The notes under the pieces: model-generated | Database searches by the model: none | The model's input: the letters and a program-made list of their open reading frames with translations, nothing else | What the model was told of the DNA's origin: nothing | Translations under genes and position numbers: made by a program | From: an uncultured Lachnospiraceae bacterium | Lineage (GTDB): Bacteria; Bacillota; Clostridia; Lachnospirales; Lachnospiraceae | Reading direction: 5' to 3' | Length of the DNA: 44,498 nucleotides | NCBI GenBank assembly: GCA_949502235.1 | Contig: CATBDC010000032.1 | Span: 1 to 44,498, forward strand | Shown here: piece after piece, positions 17,716 to 26,309 of the stretch | How the letters are laid out: every line of letters starts with the position of its first letter | Position numbering within the stretch: the stretch's first letter is position 1

Positions 17716-18768
17716 TTATGATGCCTTCTGGATACAGTGCTCTGCCAGCCATTCCACTACAATATTGTTTAGAGCAATATCTTTTAAATCCTCCTCGTCA
17801 ACATCCTCCTTTATATCATCCACATCCTCATAGCCATCATATGTTTCAACCATCTTTTTTAACTGCTTTTCGTACATTTCATCTGTCATATCGATCTTTT
17901 CTTTTTCAGCAATCGCTTTTATAACTATATCCTGCTTTAGGTATTCTTTCACATCTTTTTCTACCTGCTTTTCATATTCCTCCACTATAAAACCGTTCTG
18001 TTGTAGATAATCTTCATATTCCATATCCAGATATTCAGCAATCATCTTAGACTGCTCTATTGTGTCATTGCACAGCTTTTCAACCTCATCCTCCGGATAT
18101 TCTGACACCTCGGAATTCTCAAGCACCTTCTGGATCACCTGGGAGTTCAGCTGGCTCTGATAATTGGCCTTTCCTTCCTTTTCAAGCTGTTTTTTTATCT
18201 CTGCCTTATATTCCTTAACATTTTTTGATTTCTCTGAAACAGACTTCACAAAGTCATCTGTAAGCTCCGGTACGGTTGACTGGCTGATACTATTTACCGT
18301 AATCGTAAACACCACATCCTTGCCTGCATAATCCGCATTGCCGTAATCCTCCGGGAAGCTTCCGTTCCAGTCAAAGGTTTCCCCGATATTATGTCCGATA
18401 ATACTGTCCTCAAATCCTGCAATAAATGAACCGGATCCAATGGCAAGGTCATACCCCTTAGACGAACCGCCTTCAAACACCTCTCCGTCAATCTTCCCCA
18501 CGAAATCAATATTTGCTGTATCTCCTGTTTGCACAGCACGATCCGTAACCGCAGAAGTCTCTGTGTTTGACTCTAATATCGCCTGGATACGGGCATCCAC
18601 TGCTTCGTCCGTAACCTCCTCCGGCTTTGCTACAGCGTCAACCTCAATTTCCTTATACTGGGTTATCTTTAAATTATCTGTCTCAAGTCCCTTGCTTGCC
18701 TCGCATCCCGCAAGAATTACGGAGGATGCCAGCGCCCCGGCAAATATCATTACTAATCTTTTTTTCAT
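17716..18768 (-). CDS. trigger-factor-like FKBP-type peptidyl-prolyl isomerase lipoprotein
   Basis: The 350-residue product has a signal peptide ending in lipobox VILAGC, so it should be anchored outside the membrane. An FKBP-type domain follows (GDTANIDFVGKIDGEVFEGG ... GSGSFIAGFEDSIIGHNIGE). A trigger-factor C-terminal helical domain comes next (ELTDDFVKSVSEKS ... EYPEDEVEKLCND). It lacks the ribosome-binding N-terminal domain of cytosolic Tig. The ATG at 18768 follows GAGGTG. It may help fold secreted proteins, as PrsA does in bacilli; that role is inferred. Confidence 0.85.
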   Translation of the reverse strand: MKKRLVMIFAGALASSVILAGCEASKGLETDNLKITQYKEIEVDAVAKPEEVTDEAVDARIQAILESNTETSAVTDRAVQTGDTANIDFVGKIDGEVFEGGSSKGYDLAIGSGSFIAGFEDSIIGHNIGETFDWNGSFPEDYGNADYAGKDVVFTITVNSISQSTVPELTDDFVKSVSEKSKNVKEYKAEIKKQLEKEGKANYQSQLNSQVIQKVLENSEVSEYPEDEVEKLCNDTIEQSKMIAEYLDMEYEDYLQQNGFIVEEYEKQVEKDVKEYLKQDIVIKAIAEKEKIDMTDEMYEKQLKKMVETYDGYEDVDDIKEDVDEEDLKDIALNNIVVEWLAEHCIQKAS

Positions 18769-18879
18769 ACTACACCTCATTCATCTAATACTTTATCGCT
18801 ATTACTTACAGCACGACTATTATGTTATATCACATTTCAAAAAATATTGAAATACTTTTTAAATATATTCACACATATT

Positions 18880-20364
18880 TCACAGCACCGGCGAAAACAG
18901 CCGGCAGAACTGTTCCTTTATGCGGACAGGCAGCTCCCTGCCTTCATATTCCTTTTTTGAGATCAGCCTGCTCTTAGTGATATCCCTTTCAAAGGCACGG
19001 ACAAGCTTTTCTGTGGTCGCGGCGCTGTAGATAACAGCGTTTACCTCAAAGTTCAGGCTGAAGCTTCTGATATCCATATTGGCAGTTCCTATGCAGCTCA
19101 CAAGCTGATCCACACAGACACATTTCGTATGCAGAAACCCGTTTAAGTACGTATAGCATCTGGCGCCTGCCTGTATAAGCTCTCCCATGTATGAATATGT
19201 GGCCCAGTATACAAAGGGATGATCCGGCTTACACGGAATCATGATTCTTACATCAATACCAGATTTGGCCGCAATAATCAGAGCATCCCTGATATCGTCA
19301 TCCGGGATAAAATACGGGGTCTGAATATAAATATTTTTTCTCGCCATATGGATCATCCGCAGATAATTATCCCGAATCAGCGGACTGCCCGAATCCGGCC
19401 CGCTAGATATAATCTGCACAAGATCCCTTCCGTCCCGTTTGTAATCCGGGATCTGAAAGAGCCTGTCATTAAGAAACAGATTCTCCCCCGCCGCATAATT
19501 CCAGTCCAGAACAAACCTTACTGCAAGAGATGTCACTGCAGAGCCTTCGATACAGATATGTGTATCTCTCCAGTAGCCGAACCTTTCATCTCTTCCCAGA
19601 TATTCTCTGCCTACATTAAAGCCCCCGATAAATCCAAGCCTTCCGTCAATCACCACAATTTTCCGGTGATTCCGGTAATTAACACGAAGCTGGAGCTTTC
19701 CAAAAACTGCGGGGAAAAACTCTGCTGTCTGTATTCCGGCTGCCCTAAGACGCTCCCAGTCCGCCTTTTTCATCCCCCGCCGCCCCCTGCAGCCTATACT
19801 GTCAAAAAGTATTCTTACCTCAACCCCCTGGCCTGCCTTACGTATGAGAGCCTCCTCTATCTCATCCCACAGCTCATCGCCCCGGATAATATAATACTGC
19901 ATATGAATATAATTTTCCGCCTGTTTGATCTCCGCAAGAAGCGCCCTAAACTTCTCCTCTCCGTCCGTGTAAATACGGATATCATTATTATCTGTAAGAA
20001 CTGCCTCACCTTCATTCAGGTCATACAAGATAAGATGCTTAAACCGTTCAAGCTCCGGATCCCCAAGCCTTAGACGCTTCCGGTAAATAGATTCCTCCTG
20101 CCTTCTGACAGCATATTTAATCTCCCCTTCTATTTCCTTCATCTTAAACATCCGCTCCTTGCGGAAATTCTGCCCCAGAACCAGATAAAGCACAAATCCA
20201 AGGACAGGTATAAAATAAAGCAGAAGAAGCCACGCCCATACAGTCGTAGGGTTCCTCCTCTGAAAAAATATAATTAAAATGGAAAACACAATATTAATAA
20301 ACCACAGATGCTCTATAATCCATCTGTAAATATCACTGATATTCCCTGAAAAAAAACGCGGCAT
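18880..20364 (-). CDS. cls: cardiolipin synthase (phospholipase D family)
   Basis: This 494-residue membrane enzyme joins two phosphatidylglycerols into cardiolipin. Two N-terminal membrane segments (about 15-35 and 42-62) are followed by two HKD catalytic motifs: NHRKIVVIDGRLGFIGGFN near residue 230 and FLHTKCVCVDQLVSCIGTAN near 410. The length matches bacterial Cls. AAAGGAGG precedes the ATG. It is divergent from the small membrane protein gene at 20482. Confidence 0.93.
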   Translation of the reverse strand: MPRFFSGNISDIYRWIIEHLWFINIVFSILIIFFQRRNPTTVWAWLLLLYFIPVLGFVLYLVLGQNFRKERMFKMKEIEGEIKYAVRRQEESIYRKRLRLGDPELERFKHLILYDLNEGEAVLTDNNDIRIYTDGEEKFRALLAEIKQAENYIHMQYYIIRGDELWDEIEEALIRKAGQGVEVRILFDSIGCRGRRGMKKADWERLRAAGIQTAEFFPAVFGKLQLRVNYRNHRKIVVIDGRLGFIGGFNVGREYLGRDERFGYWRDTHICIEGSAVTSLAVRFVLDWNYAAGENLFLNDRLFQIPDYKRDGRDLVQIISSGPDSGSPLIRDNYLRMIHMARKNIYIQTPYFIPDDDIRDALIIAAKSGIDVRIMIPCKPDHPFVYWATYSYMGELIQAGARCYTYLNGFLHTKCVCVDQLVSCIGTANMDIRSFSLNFEVNAVIYSAATTEKLVRAFERDITKSRLISKKEYEGRELPVRIKEQFCRLFSPVL

Positions 20365-20481
20365 ATGATTCCTCCTTTAACATTTTTTATCCTTAAAAGT
20401 ACCGCCAAATCACTTGCACTTCCCTGTAAACAATGTTACAATTATCTTTACGCAAATGATATAGAAGTAGGAGGTTTCCCC

Positions 20482-20934
20482 GTGAGTACATTATCCATTG
20501 TTTTACTTGTAATACTAATTGTTTTAGTTATTGCATGTGTCGTATTATATTTTCTAGGCAAAAAAGCCGAAAAGAAACAGGCCGAACAGCAGGCACAGCT
20601 GGATGCCGTGGCACAGACCATGTCCATGCTGATCATTGACAAGGGACGGCTTAAGCTTAAGGATGCAGGCCTGCCCCAGGTTGTAATAGATAACACGCCA
20701 AAGTATCTCCGCCGTTCCAAGGTTCCGGTTGTAAAAGCCAAGGTCGGCCCGAAGGTAATGACTTTAATGTGTGATGCTGAAGTTTACCCTCTTATTCCGG
20801 TTAAAAAGGAAGTAAAGGCAACTGTAAGCGGCATTTACATTACAGCAGTCCGGGGTCTTCGCGGTCCTTTAGATATCCCTAAAAAGAAGCAGGGCTTCTT
20901 TGCAAGGCTCCGTAATAAAGCAAAAGGTCAATAA
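20482..20934 (+). CDS. small single-pass membrane protein, function unknown
   Basis: The 150-residue product begins at a GTG placed 8 bases after AGGAGG (VSTLSIVLLVILIVLV). One membrane segment (about 4-27) is followed by a KKAEKKQAEQQAQ coiled stretch and a beta-rich cytosolic domain (QTMSMLIIDKGRLKLKDAG ... VPVVKAKVGPKVMTLMCD). A basic tail (KKKQGFFARLRNKAKGQ) ends it. I do not recognise a named family. The longer frame to 20365 is rejected because of the ribosome site. A strong terminator follows. Confidence 0.75.
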   Translation: MSTLSIVLLVILIVLVIACVVLYFLGKKAEKKQAEQQAQLDAVAQTMSMLIIDKGRLKLKDAGLPQVVIDNTPKYLRRSKVPVVKAKVGPKVMTLMCDAEVYPLIPVKKEVKATVSGIYITAVRGLRGPLDIPKKKQGFFARLRNKAKGQ

Positions 20935-20943
20935 AATAAAAGA

Positions 20944-20986
20944 GGACATTCACAGCTTTTATCCTTCGTGAATGTCCCTTTTTTCT
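20944..20986. terminator. bidirectional rho-independent terminator
   Basis: A perfect 10-base stem, GGACATTCAC / GTGAATGTCC (20944-20953, 20968-20977), is followed on the plus strand by CTTTTTTCT. On the minus strand CTCTTTTATTTTATT follows. It serves both the small membrane protein gene and the convergent sirtuin gene. Confidence 0.9.
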
Positions 20987-20999
20987 ATACTATAATTTT

Positions 21000-21734
21000 T
21001 TATACTGTAATCTGTTCCATGATTTCTCCGATAGGCGCCGCTATGGTAAGCTCTGCTCCCACCTCTCTTGCGGTCGCGCTTTTGTTGATAACCACAAGAT
21101 GCCTTCCACAGAAATAATCAATAAAGCCGGCCGCAGGATACACCACAAGAGAGGTCCCTCCTATAATCAGTGTGTCTGCTTCGCTGATGGCACGAATACT
21201 TTTCTGGATAATATCCGAATCCAGACTTTCCTCATACAATACCACGTCCGGCTTAATTCTTCCCCCACAGGTGCACTTTGGAACTCCTCCTGCATTTTTT
21301 ACATAAAAGGCATCATAGAATTTCCCGCACTCCTCACAATAATTTCTTAAAATACTTCCGTGAAGCTCATATACTGTCCTGCTCCCTGCCGCCTGATGAA
21401 GGCCGTCTATGTTCTGGGTAATTACAGCTTTAAGCTTCCCCGCCGCCTCAAGCTCTGCAAGCTTTTTATGCGCGGCGTTAGGCTTTGCATCGAGAAACAT
21501 CATCTTATCCTTGTAAAATTCATAAAAGCCTTCCGTATTTCTTACGAAAAAGCTGTGGCTTACAATCTGCTCAGGCGAATACTTATATTTCTGCTGATAC
21601 AGGCCGTCCGCACTCCTGAAATCAGGAATATTGCTTTCTGTAGACACGCCTGCGCCTCCGAAAAATACAATCTGCCTGCTATCGTCAATAATCTCCTGAA
21701 GCTTCCTTACTTCTGCCTCATATTTTCCTGCCAT
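21000..21734 (-). CDS. Sir2 family NAD-dependent protein deacylase
   Basis: The 244-residue sirtuin removes acyl groups from protein lysines using NAD. It shows FFGGAGVSTESNIPDFRS, TQNIDGLHQAAGS, catalytic histidine in ELHGS, zinc cysteines in CEECGKF and KCTCGG, and GGTSLVVYPAAGFID. Its start overlaps the end of the FabT-like gene by 17 bases, so the two are co-expressed from the promoter at 22239-22268. A link to acetyl-CoA/fatty acid metabolism is plausible from position only. Confidence 0.93.
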   Translation of the reverse strand: MAGKYEAEVRKLQEIIDDSRQIVFFGGAGVSTESNIPDFRSADGLYQQKYKYSPEQIVSHSFFVRNTEGFYEFYKDKMMFLDAKPNAAHKKLAELEAAGKLKAVITQNIDGLHQAAGSRTVYELHGSILRNYCEECGKFYDAFYVKNAGGVPKCTCGGRIKPDVVLYEESLDSDIIQKSIRAISEADTLIIGGTSLVVYPAAGFIDYFCGRHLVVINKSATAREVGAELTIAAPIGEIMEQITV

Positions 21735-22194
21735 GAGCCGTTCCCCCTTCTATATTGTTATAGCCTTTGAAAAACTCTGTTACGGCATCCAGCATCTTCA
21801 TAAGCACCGGAAGCTCCGATTTGTCAAGCTTTTTCATAATAGCCTCAATCATCTGCCGGTGGTAATCCTCATGATGCTTATAGGCCGCCACGCCTCTGTC
21901 CGTAAGCTTTACAAGCACCACCCGCCGGTCTTTTTCACCTCTTCTGCGCTCCACATATTTTTTATTCACCAGATTATTCATGGCAATCGTAAGAGTTCCT
22001 ACTGTAATGTTCAGCTTCTTCGCGATTGAAGACATGTTACTGCCGTCCCCAAGCCCCACCGCCTCAATTACGTGCATATCATTATTTGTAATATCCTCGA
22101 ATTCCTTCGTAATAATTGCCTCACCCTCAAGCTTCCATATCTCATTCACCAGGCTTACCAAGACATGGTTAATCGCCTTATATTCATCCCCCAT
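21718..22194 (-). CDS. fabT: MarR family regulator, FabT-like
   Basis: The 158-residue protein resembles streptococcal FabT: NNDMHVIEAVGLGDGSNMSSIAKKLNI, TVGTLTIAMNNLVNKKYVERRRGEKDRRVVLVKL, with the long recognition wing and the RHH-like helical tail. FabT represses fatty acid synthesis when bound to acyl-ACP. It lies just after the accDA gene and the operators at the fabH promoter have the FabT consensus form, so assignment as the operon regulator is strong though inferred. Its own promoter (TTGATT-18-TATAAT) lets it be made independently. Confidence 0.82.
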   Translation of the reverse strand: MGDEYKAINHVLVSLVNEIWKLEGEAIITKEFEDITNNDMHVIEAVGLGDGSNMSSIAKKLNITVGTLTIAMNNLVNKKYVERRRGEKDRRVVLVKLTDRGVAAYKHHEDYHRQMIEAIMKKLDKSELPVLMKMLDAVTEFFKGYNNIEGGTAHGRKI

Positions 22195-22238
22195 GCTTTT
22201 ATTTTTGTCCTTTCCACACGCTGTTTTTGTCTATATCC

Positions 22239-22268
22239 ATTATACTCTTTACCATGCTTTAGAATCAA
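22239..22268 (-). promoter_or_regulatory. promoter of the fabT-sirtuin pair
   Basis: On the minus strand TTGATT (22263-22268) is 18 bases before a perfect TATAAT (22239-22244). The FabT-like start codon is ~45 bases downstream. No FabT-type box is seen here. Confidence 0.65.
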
Positions 22269-22275
22269 TCCTTTT

Positions 22276-24006
22276 TTACATCTTTCGGAAACGCATATAT
22301 CGGTGTTCTGTTAGCTGCTCCCCTGTCATGCTCTGATATTTCCCAAGAAAACTTTCTATTTCTCTTTTTACAGAAAAAATAACCGGCTCCATTGTTTCAC
22401 GCGTATAGGGGACGGGCTCTGGAAATACTCTTTCTACAATATTCATTTCCTTCAAATGCTCTGCCGTAAGCTTCATAACCCCGGCGGCCTCCTTTGCCCT
22501 TTTACTGTCCTTCCACAGAATACTCGCAAAGCCTTCCGGCGAAAGAATAGAATAAACAGAGTTTTCCAGCATCCACACCTCATCTGCCACGGCAAACGCC
22601 AGAGCTCCCCCGCTTCCTCCTTCACCAATAATCATTGACAGAATAGGCACTCTTAATTCCGACATTTCATATAAATTCCTTGCGATTGCTTCCCCCTGTC
22701 CCCGTTCTTCTGCCTCCAGGCCGCAAAAAGCACCGGGGGTGTCCACAAAACAAATAACCGGCCGGCCGAATTTTTCCGCCTGCTTCATAAGCCTTAATGC
22801 TTTCCGGTATCCCTCCGGGGAGGGCATACCGAAGTTCCGCATAATATTTTCCTTTGTATCTCTTCCCTTTGCCTGCGCGATTACCGTTACCGGAACTCCC
22901 CCAAACCGGGCAATTCCGCCGATAACTGCCTTATCATCGGCAAACAGGCGGTCCCCGCAGCATTCTGTAAAATCAGTAAATAAGGTTTCGATATAGTCAC
23001 TGCCTGACGGACGGTCCTCCCTTCTCGAAAGCTTCACCCGCTCCCATGGGTCTGTACCGCTTTTAAGGCTGGCATACCTGCAGGCCTCTGCACTGCTGTC
23101 CCCGCCTTCAGGTTCCTCCGCGCTAATTTCCAAAATATTTTCTGCTGTGTTCTCATGCAGCCTTAGAATCCGCGAGAGGGTTTCCTTCATTTCAGGCCTT
23201 GTTATAATCCCATCAATAAATCCATGTTCCAGAAGAAACTCTGAGCGTTGGAAACCTGCGGGAAGCTTTTGCCTGATAGTCTGCTCGATCACCCGCGGAC
23301 CGGCAAACCCAATCAGCGCCTTTGGCTCTGCAAGTATGATATCCCCGAGCATAGCAAAGCTTGCGGTTACTCCTCCTGTGGTGGGGTCGGTCAGCACGCT
23401 GATATAGAGCAGTCCTGCCTCGCTGTGGCGCTTTAAGGCCGCCGCGGTTTTAGCCATCTGCATAAGAGACACAATCCCCTCCTGCATCCTTGCCCCTCCG
23501 GAGCATGCAAAAAGAATGACCGGCAGACCTTCTTTTGTGGCACGTTCCACTGCACGCGTAATCTTCTCGCCTACAGCTTCCCCCATGCTCGCCATAAGAA
23601 AGCGCCCGTCACATACACCTACTGCGGCTTCGCTTCCGTTTATGGAAATTTTTCCGGTAACAACAGCCTCTGTAAGGCCTGTTTTTTCCTTAAGGCCTGC
23701 CTTCTTCTCTTCATACCCTTTATATCCCAGAGGATTTCCCCCTCTAAGCTCCTTATCCCACTCCTCAAAAGTTCCTTCGTCTGCCAGCATCTCTATGCGC
23801 CTGTAAGCATGGACACGGAAATATCCGCCGCATCTGGGACAGGTATAAAAATCTCTTCTCACATCCTCTGCTATGATGGCGCTTCCACATTTATTACATT
23901 TCCTTAAGAGCCCTTCCGGCACCACTGGGCCTGTGCGCCCCAGTGTAATATAGCCCTTTTCTCCGGAAGTAACCTTTGTTTTCTTGAACATATTATCAAG
24001 CTTCAT
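22276..24006 (-). CDS. accDA: fused acetyl-CoA carboxylase carboxyltransferase (AccD-AccA)
   Basis: This 576-residue fusion carries the beta subunit (about 1-285) and then the alpha subunit (about 312-576). The beta part has a zinc ribbon (C37, C40, C56, C59) and [19 protein letters not shown], which forms the oxyanion site. The alpha part has [34 protein letters not shown] and [18 protein letters not shown]. It moves CO2 from biotin to acetyl-CoA to give malonyl-CoA. The alpha N-terminal helical extension is mostly missing. It follows accC by 15 bases and is the last gene of the fab/acc operon. Confidence 0.92.
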   Translation of the reverse strand: MKLDNMFKKTKVTSGEKGYITLGRTGPVVPEGLLRKCNKCGSAIIAEDVRRDFYTCPRCGGYFRVHAYRRIEMLADEGTFEEWDKELRGGNPLGYKGYEEKKAGLKEKTGLTEAVVTGKISINGSEAAVGVCDGRFLMASMGEAVGEKITRAVERATKEGLPVILFACSGGARMQEGIVSLMQMAKTAAALKRHSEAGLLYISVLTDPTTGGVTASFAMLGDIILAEPKALIGFAGPRVIEQTIRQKLPAGFQRSEFLLEHGFIDGIITRPEMKETLSRILRLHENTAENILEISAEEPEGGDSSAEACRYASLKSGTDPWERVKLSRREDRPSGSDYIETLFTDFTECCGDRLFADDKAVIGGIARFGGVPVTVIAQAKGRDTKENIMRNFGMPSPEGYRKALRLMKQAEKFGRPVICFVDTPGAFCGLEAEERGQGEAIARNLYEMSELRVPILSMIIGEGGSGGALAFAVADEVWMLENSVYSILSPEGFASILWKDSKRAKEAAGVMKLTAEHLKEMNIVERVFPEPVPYTRETMEPVIFSVKREIESFLGKYQSMTGEQLTEHRYMRFRKM

Positions 24007-24021
24007 AACTGCACCTCTGTA

Positions 24022-25368
24022 CTATACCCCTCTTTTAAGCCTTTCGATAAACTCTATATCAATATCCCCGGCAACATAATCCGGATGATTTAAAATGGCA
24101 TACTGATAATCCACATTTGTGTCAATGCCTTCAATAATCACCTCTCCCAGGGCGCTTCTCATTTTTCTTACGGCCTCCTTCCGGTTTTTTGCCCACACAC
24201 TAAGCTTTGCCACCATAGAGTCATAGTAAGGCGTGATGGTATAGCCGCTGTAAATGGCAGAATCGATCCGGATTCCTTTGCCGCCCGGAAGGTGCATGCC
24301 TCTTACCGTACCCGGCGAAGGCCGGAAGCCTTTTTCCGGATTCTCCGCATTAATCCGGCACTCAATAGAATGTCCGCTTATCTGCACATCCTCCTGCTTA
24401 TAGGAAAGTCTTTCTCCGGAGGCGATCCGTATCTGAGCCTTAATTAAATCAATGCCCGTCACCCACTCCGTAACAGGATGCTCCACCTGAATCCGGGTAT
24501 TCATTTCCATAAAATAGAAATTTTCATTTTTTTCCAGCAGAAATTCTATGGTTCCCGCATTTGTGTAACGAGCCGCCTTTGCCGCCTTTACCGCCGCCTC
24601 TCCCATTTTTCCGCGGAGCTTTTCAGAAAGAGCCAGAGACGGGGACTCCTCTATCATTTTCTGATGATTTCTCTGAATGGAACAGTCCCTCTCCCCTAAA
24701 TGAATCACATTCCCAAAATGGTCCGCCAGAATCTGAAATTCAATGTGACGGGGATGCTGTATAAAATGCTCAATATACATAGTATTATCCCCGAACGCCA
24801 TCTCCGCTTCCTTCTGGGCTGTCTGAAAGCCTGCCTCAAAATCCTCCGGTGAATATACCACACGCATACCCTTGCCGCCCCCGCCGAGCGCCGCCTTTAT
24901 AATAACCGGATACCCTGTTTCAGAAGCCGCCTTTTCCCCGCCGCGGACTGTGTATACCGGCTCCCTGCTACCCGGGATAATAGGAACTCCTGCCGCTTCC
25001 ATAGTATTTCTCGCCTCCTGCTTGTTGCCGAGGCTTTCAATCACCCTTGCAGACGGGCCGATAAAGGTGATGCTGCACTGCTCACACAAAGCCGCAAATT
25101 TACTGTTTTCTGATAAAAACCCGAAGCCGGGGTGAATGGCGTCAGCGCCGCTTACAATAGTAGCGCTGATAATCCGCTCCATGCAAAGATAGCTTTCCTT
25201 AGACGGCGCAGGGCCGATACAGACCGCTTCATCCGCAAGCTTTGCGTGAAGGGCTTCCCTGTCAGCCTCAGAATAGACGGCAACTGTCTCGATTCCCATC
25301 TCCCGGCATGCACGGATAATACGCACTGCTATCTCGCCGCGGTTGGCAACTAATATTTTTTTAATCAT
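24022..25368 (-). CDS. accC: acetyl-CoA carboxylase, biotin carboxylase subunit
   Basis: The 448-residue ATP-grasp enzyme carboxylates the biotin on AccB. Motifs are IKKILVANRGEIAVRIIRAC, the GGGGKGMRVV ATP loop, HIEFQILAD, ERDCSIQRNHQKMIEESPS and EMNTRIQVEHPVTE. The ATG at 25368 gives the standard family N-terminus. A GTG at 25377 overlapping the fabZ stop is possible. It lies in the operon between fabZ and accDA. Confidence 0.96.
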   Translation of the reverse strand: MIKKILVANRGEIAVRIIRACREMGIETVAVYSEADREALHAKLADEAVCIGPAPSKESYLCMERIISATIVSGADAIHPGFGFLSENSKFAALCEQCSITFIGPSARVIESLGNKQEARNTMEAAGVPIIPGSREPVYTVRGGEKAASETGYPVIIKAALGGGGKGMRVVYSPEDFEAGFQTAQKEAEMAFGDNTMYIEHFIQHPRHIEFQILADHFGNVIHLGERDCSIQRNHQKMIEESPSLALSEKLRGKMGEAAVKAAKAARYTNAGTIEFLLEKNENFYFMEMNTRIQVEHPVTEWVTGIDLIKAQIRIASGERLSYKQEDVQISGHSIECRINAENPEKGFRPSPGTVRGMHLPGGKGIRIDSAIYSGYTITPYYDSMVAKLSVWAKNRKEAVRKMRSALGEVIIEGIDTNVDYQYAILNHPDYVAGDIDIEFIERLKRGV

Positions 25369-25373
25369 CACGG

Positions 25374-25814
25374 TCACCTGTCCTGTTTCTGTACGATAAA
25401 AGTAAGCTCTGCGCTTACTACTGTTTTTCCTTCCACGCTTGCTGTGGCCTCGCCGACTCCCACAGGCCCTTTCTGCTTAATAATTTTTGTTTCCAGCCGC
25501 ACCTTATCCCCCGGCACAATCTTTCCTCTAAATTTACATTTATTAATACCGCCAAAAAAGGCTATTTTCCCTTTATTTTCCTCCAGGCTCAATATAGCCA
25601 CCGCCCCGGCCTGGGCCAGCGCTTCTACAGTAAGAGCCCCCGGCATAACCGGCTCTTCTGGAAAATGCCCCGCAAAAAACTCCTCCCGATAGGACACGCA
25701 CTTATAACCCACCGCATATTTTCCCGGCTCGTAGTCCTCTATATAATCAAGAAGAAGAAAGGGATGCCGGTGCGGGATAATTTCCTGAATCTGGCTGACT
25801 GTTAAATGCTTCAC
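25374..25814 (-). CDS. fabZ: 3-hydroxyacyl-ACP dehydratase FabZ
   Basis: The 146-residue hotdog-fold dehydratase removes water from 3-hydroxyacyl-ACP. It shows IIPHRHPFLLLDYI, the catalytic AGHFPEEPVMPGALTVEALAQ (His and Glu), and FFGGINKCKFRGKIVPGD. The start is a GTG at 25814, six bases after GGAGG. The longer ATG frame to 25904 would overlap accB and is rejected. It is the only dehydratase in the operon. Confidence 0.93.
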   Translation of the reverse strand: MKHLTVSQIQEIIPHRHPFLLLDYIEDYEPGKYAVGYKCVSYREEFFAGHFPEEPVMPGALTVEALAQAGAVAILSLEENKGKIAFFGGINKCKFRGKIVPGDKVRLETKIIKQKGPVGVGEATASVEGKTVVSAELTFIVQKQDR

Positions 25815-25857
25815 TGTAATCCTCCTTTTCCTGAACCCCCGTATGAAAAGAATATCC

Positions 25858-26292
25858 CTAACAAATTCTGAACAGAGGCTGTCCATATTCCACCGGCTGC
25901 CCATTCTTTACAAAGATCTCTGCTACCGTTCCGCTGTATTCGCTTTCTATCTCATTCATCAGCTTCATTGCCTCTATGATTGCAAGGGTCTGGCCTTTTT
26001 TTACTGCATCGCCGACAGAGACGAAAGCTTCTGCGTCCTCGGCAGGCGCACAGTAATAAGTGCCCACGAGAGGTGAGGCTATGATATTACCTTCTGCGTT
26101 TTCTGCAGAAATATTTTCCTGCTCCGGGATAAAAGCTTCTGAAACAGAGTTTTCTTTTTTTACGCCCCCAGGCAGGGATTTTTCGCCGCCCTTTTTCATA
26201 CTGAGATTAACTCCCGCCGCCTCATATTTAAACCCGGTCAGGTTTGACGCGGATACTGTATCAATTAACTTGATAAGATTCTCAAATTCCAT
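25858..26292 (-). CDS. accB: biotin carboxyl carrier protein of acetyl-CoA carboxylase
   Basis: The 144-residue protein has an N-terminal helical part (MEFENLIKLIDTV), a variable linker, and a C-terminal biotinyl domain. The target lysine K110 is in AIIEAMKLMNEIES, preceded by the thumb region YYCAPAEDAEAFVSVGD. It carries CO2 between AccC and AccDA and lies between fabF and fabZ in the operon. Confidence 0.95.
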   Translation of the reverse strand: MEFENLIKLIDTVSASNLTGFKYEAAGVNLSMKKGGEKSLPGGVKKENSVSEAFIPEQENISAENAEGNIIASPLVGTYYCAPAEDAEAFVSVGDAVKKGQTLAIIEAMKLMNEIESEYSGTVAEIFVKNGQPVEYGQPLFRIC

Positions 26293-26309
26293 AATTTATA
26301 TCCTTTCCT

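Noticed and set aside
18834-18853. ATTTCAA/TTGAAAT hairpin as terminator of cls or FabT-like box
   Set aside because: It is on the promoter side of the lipoprotein gene, has no T-run, and the arms read TTTCAA...TTGAAA, the opposite orientation to a FabT box.
20365-20481. N-terminal extension of the small membrane protein
   Set aside because: A strong AGGAGG-spacer-GTG at 20482 sets the start, and the extension looks non-coding.
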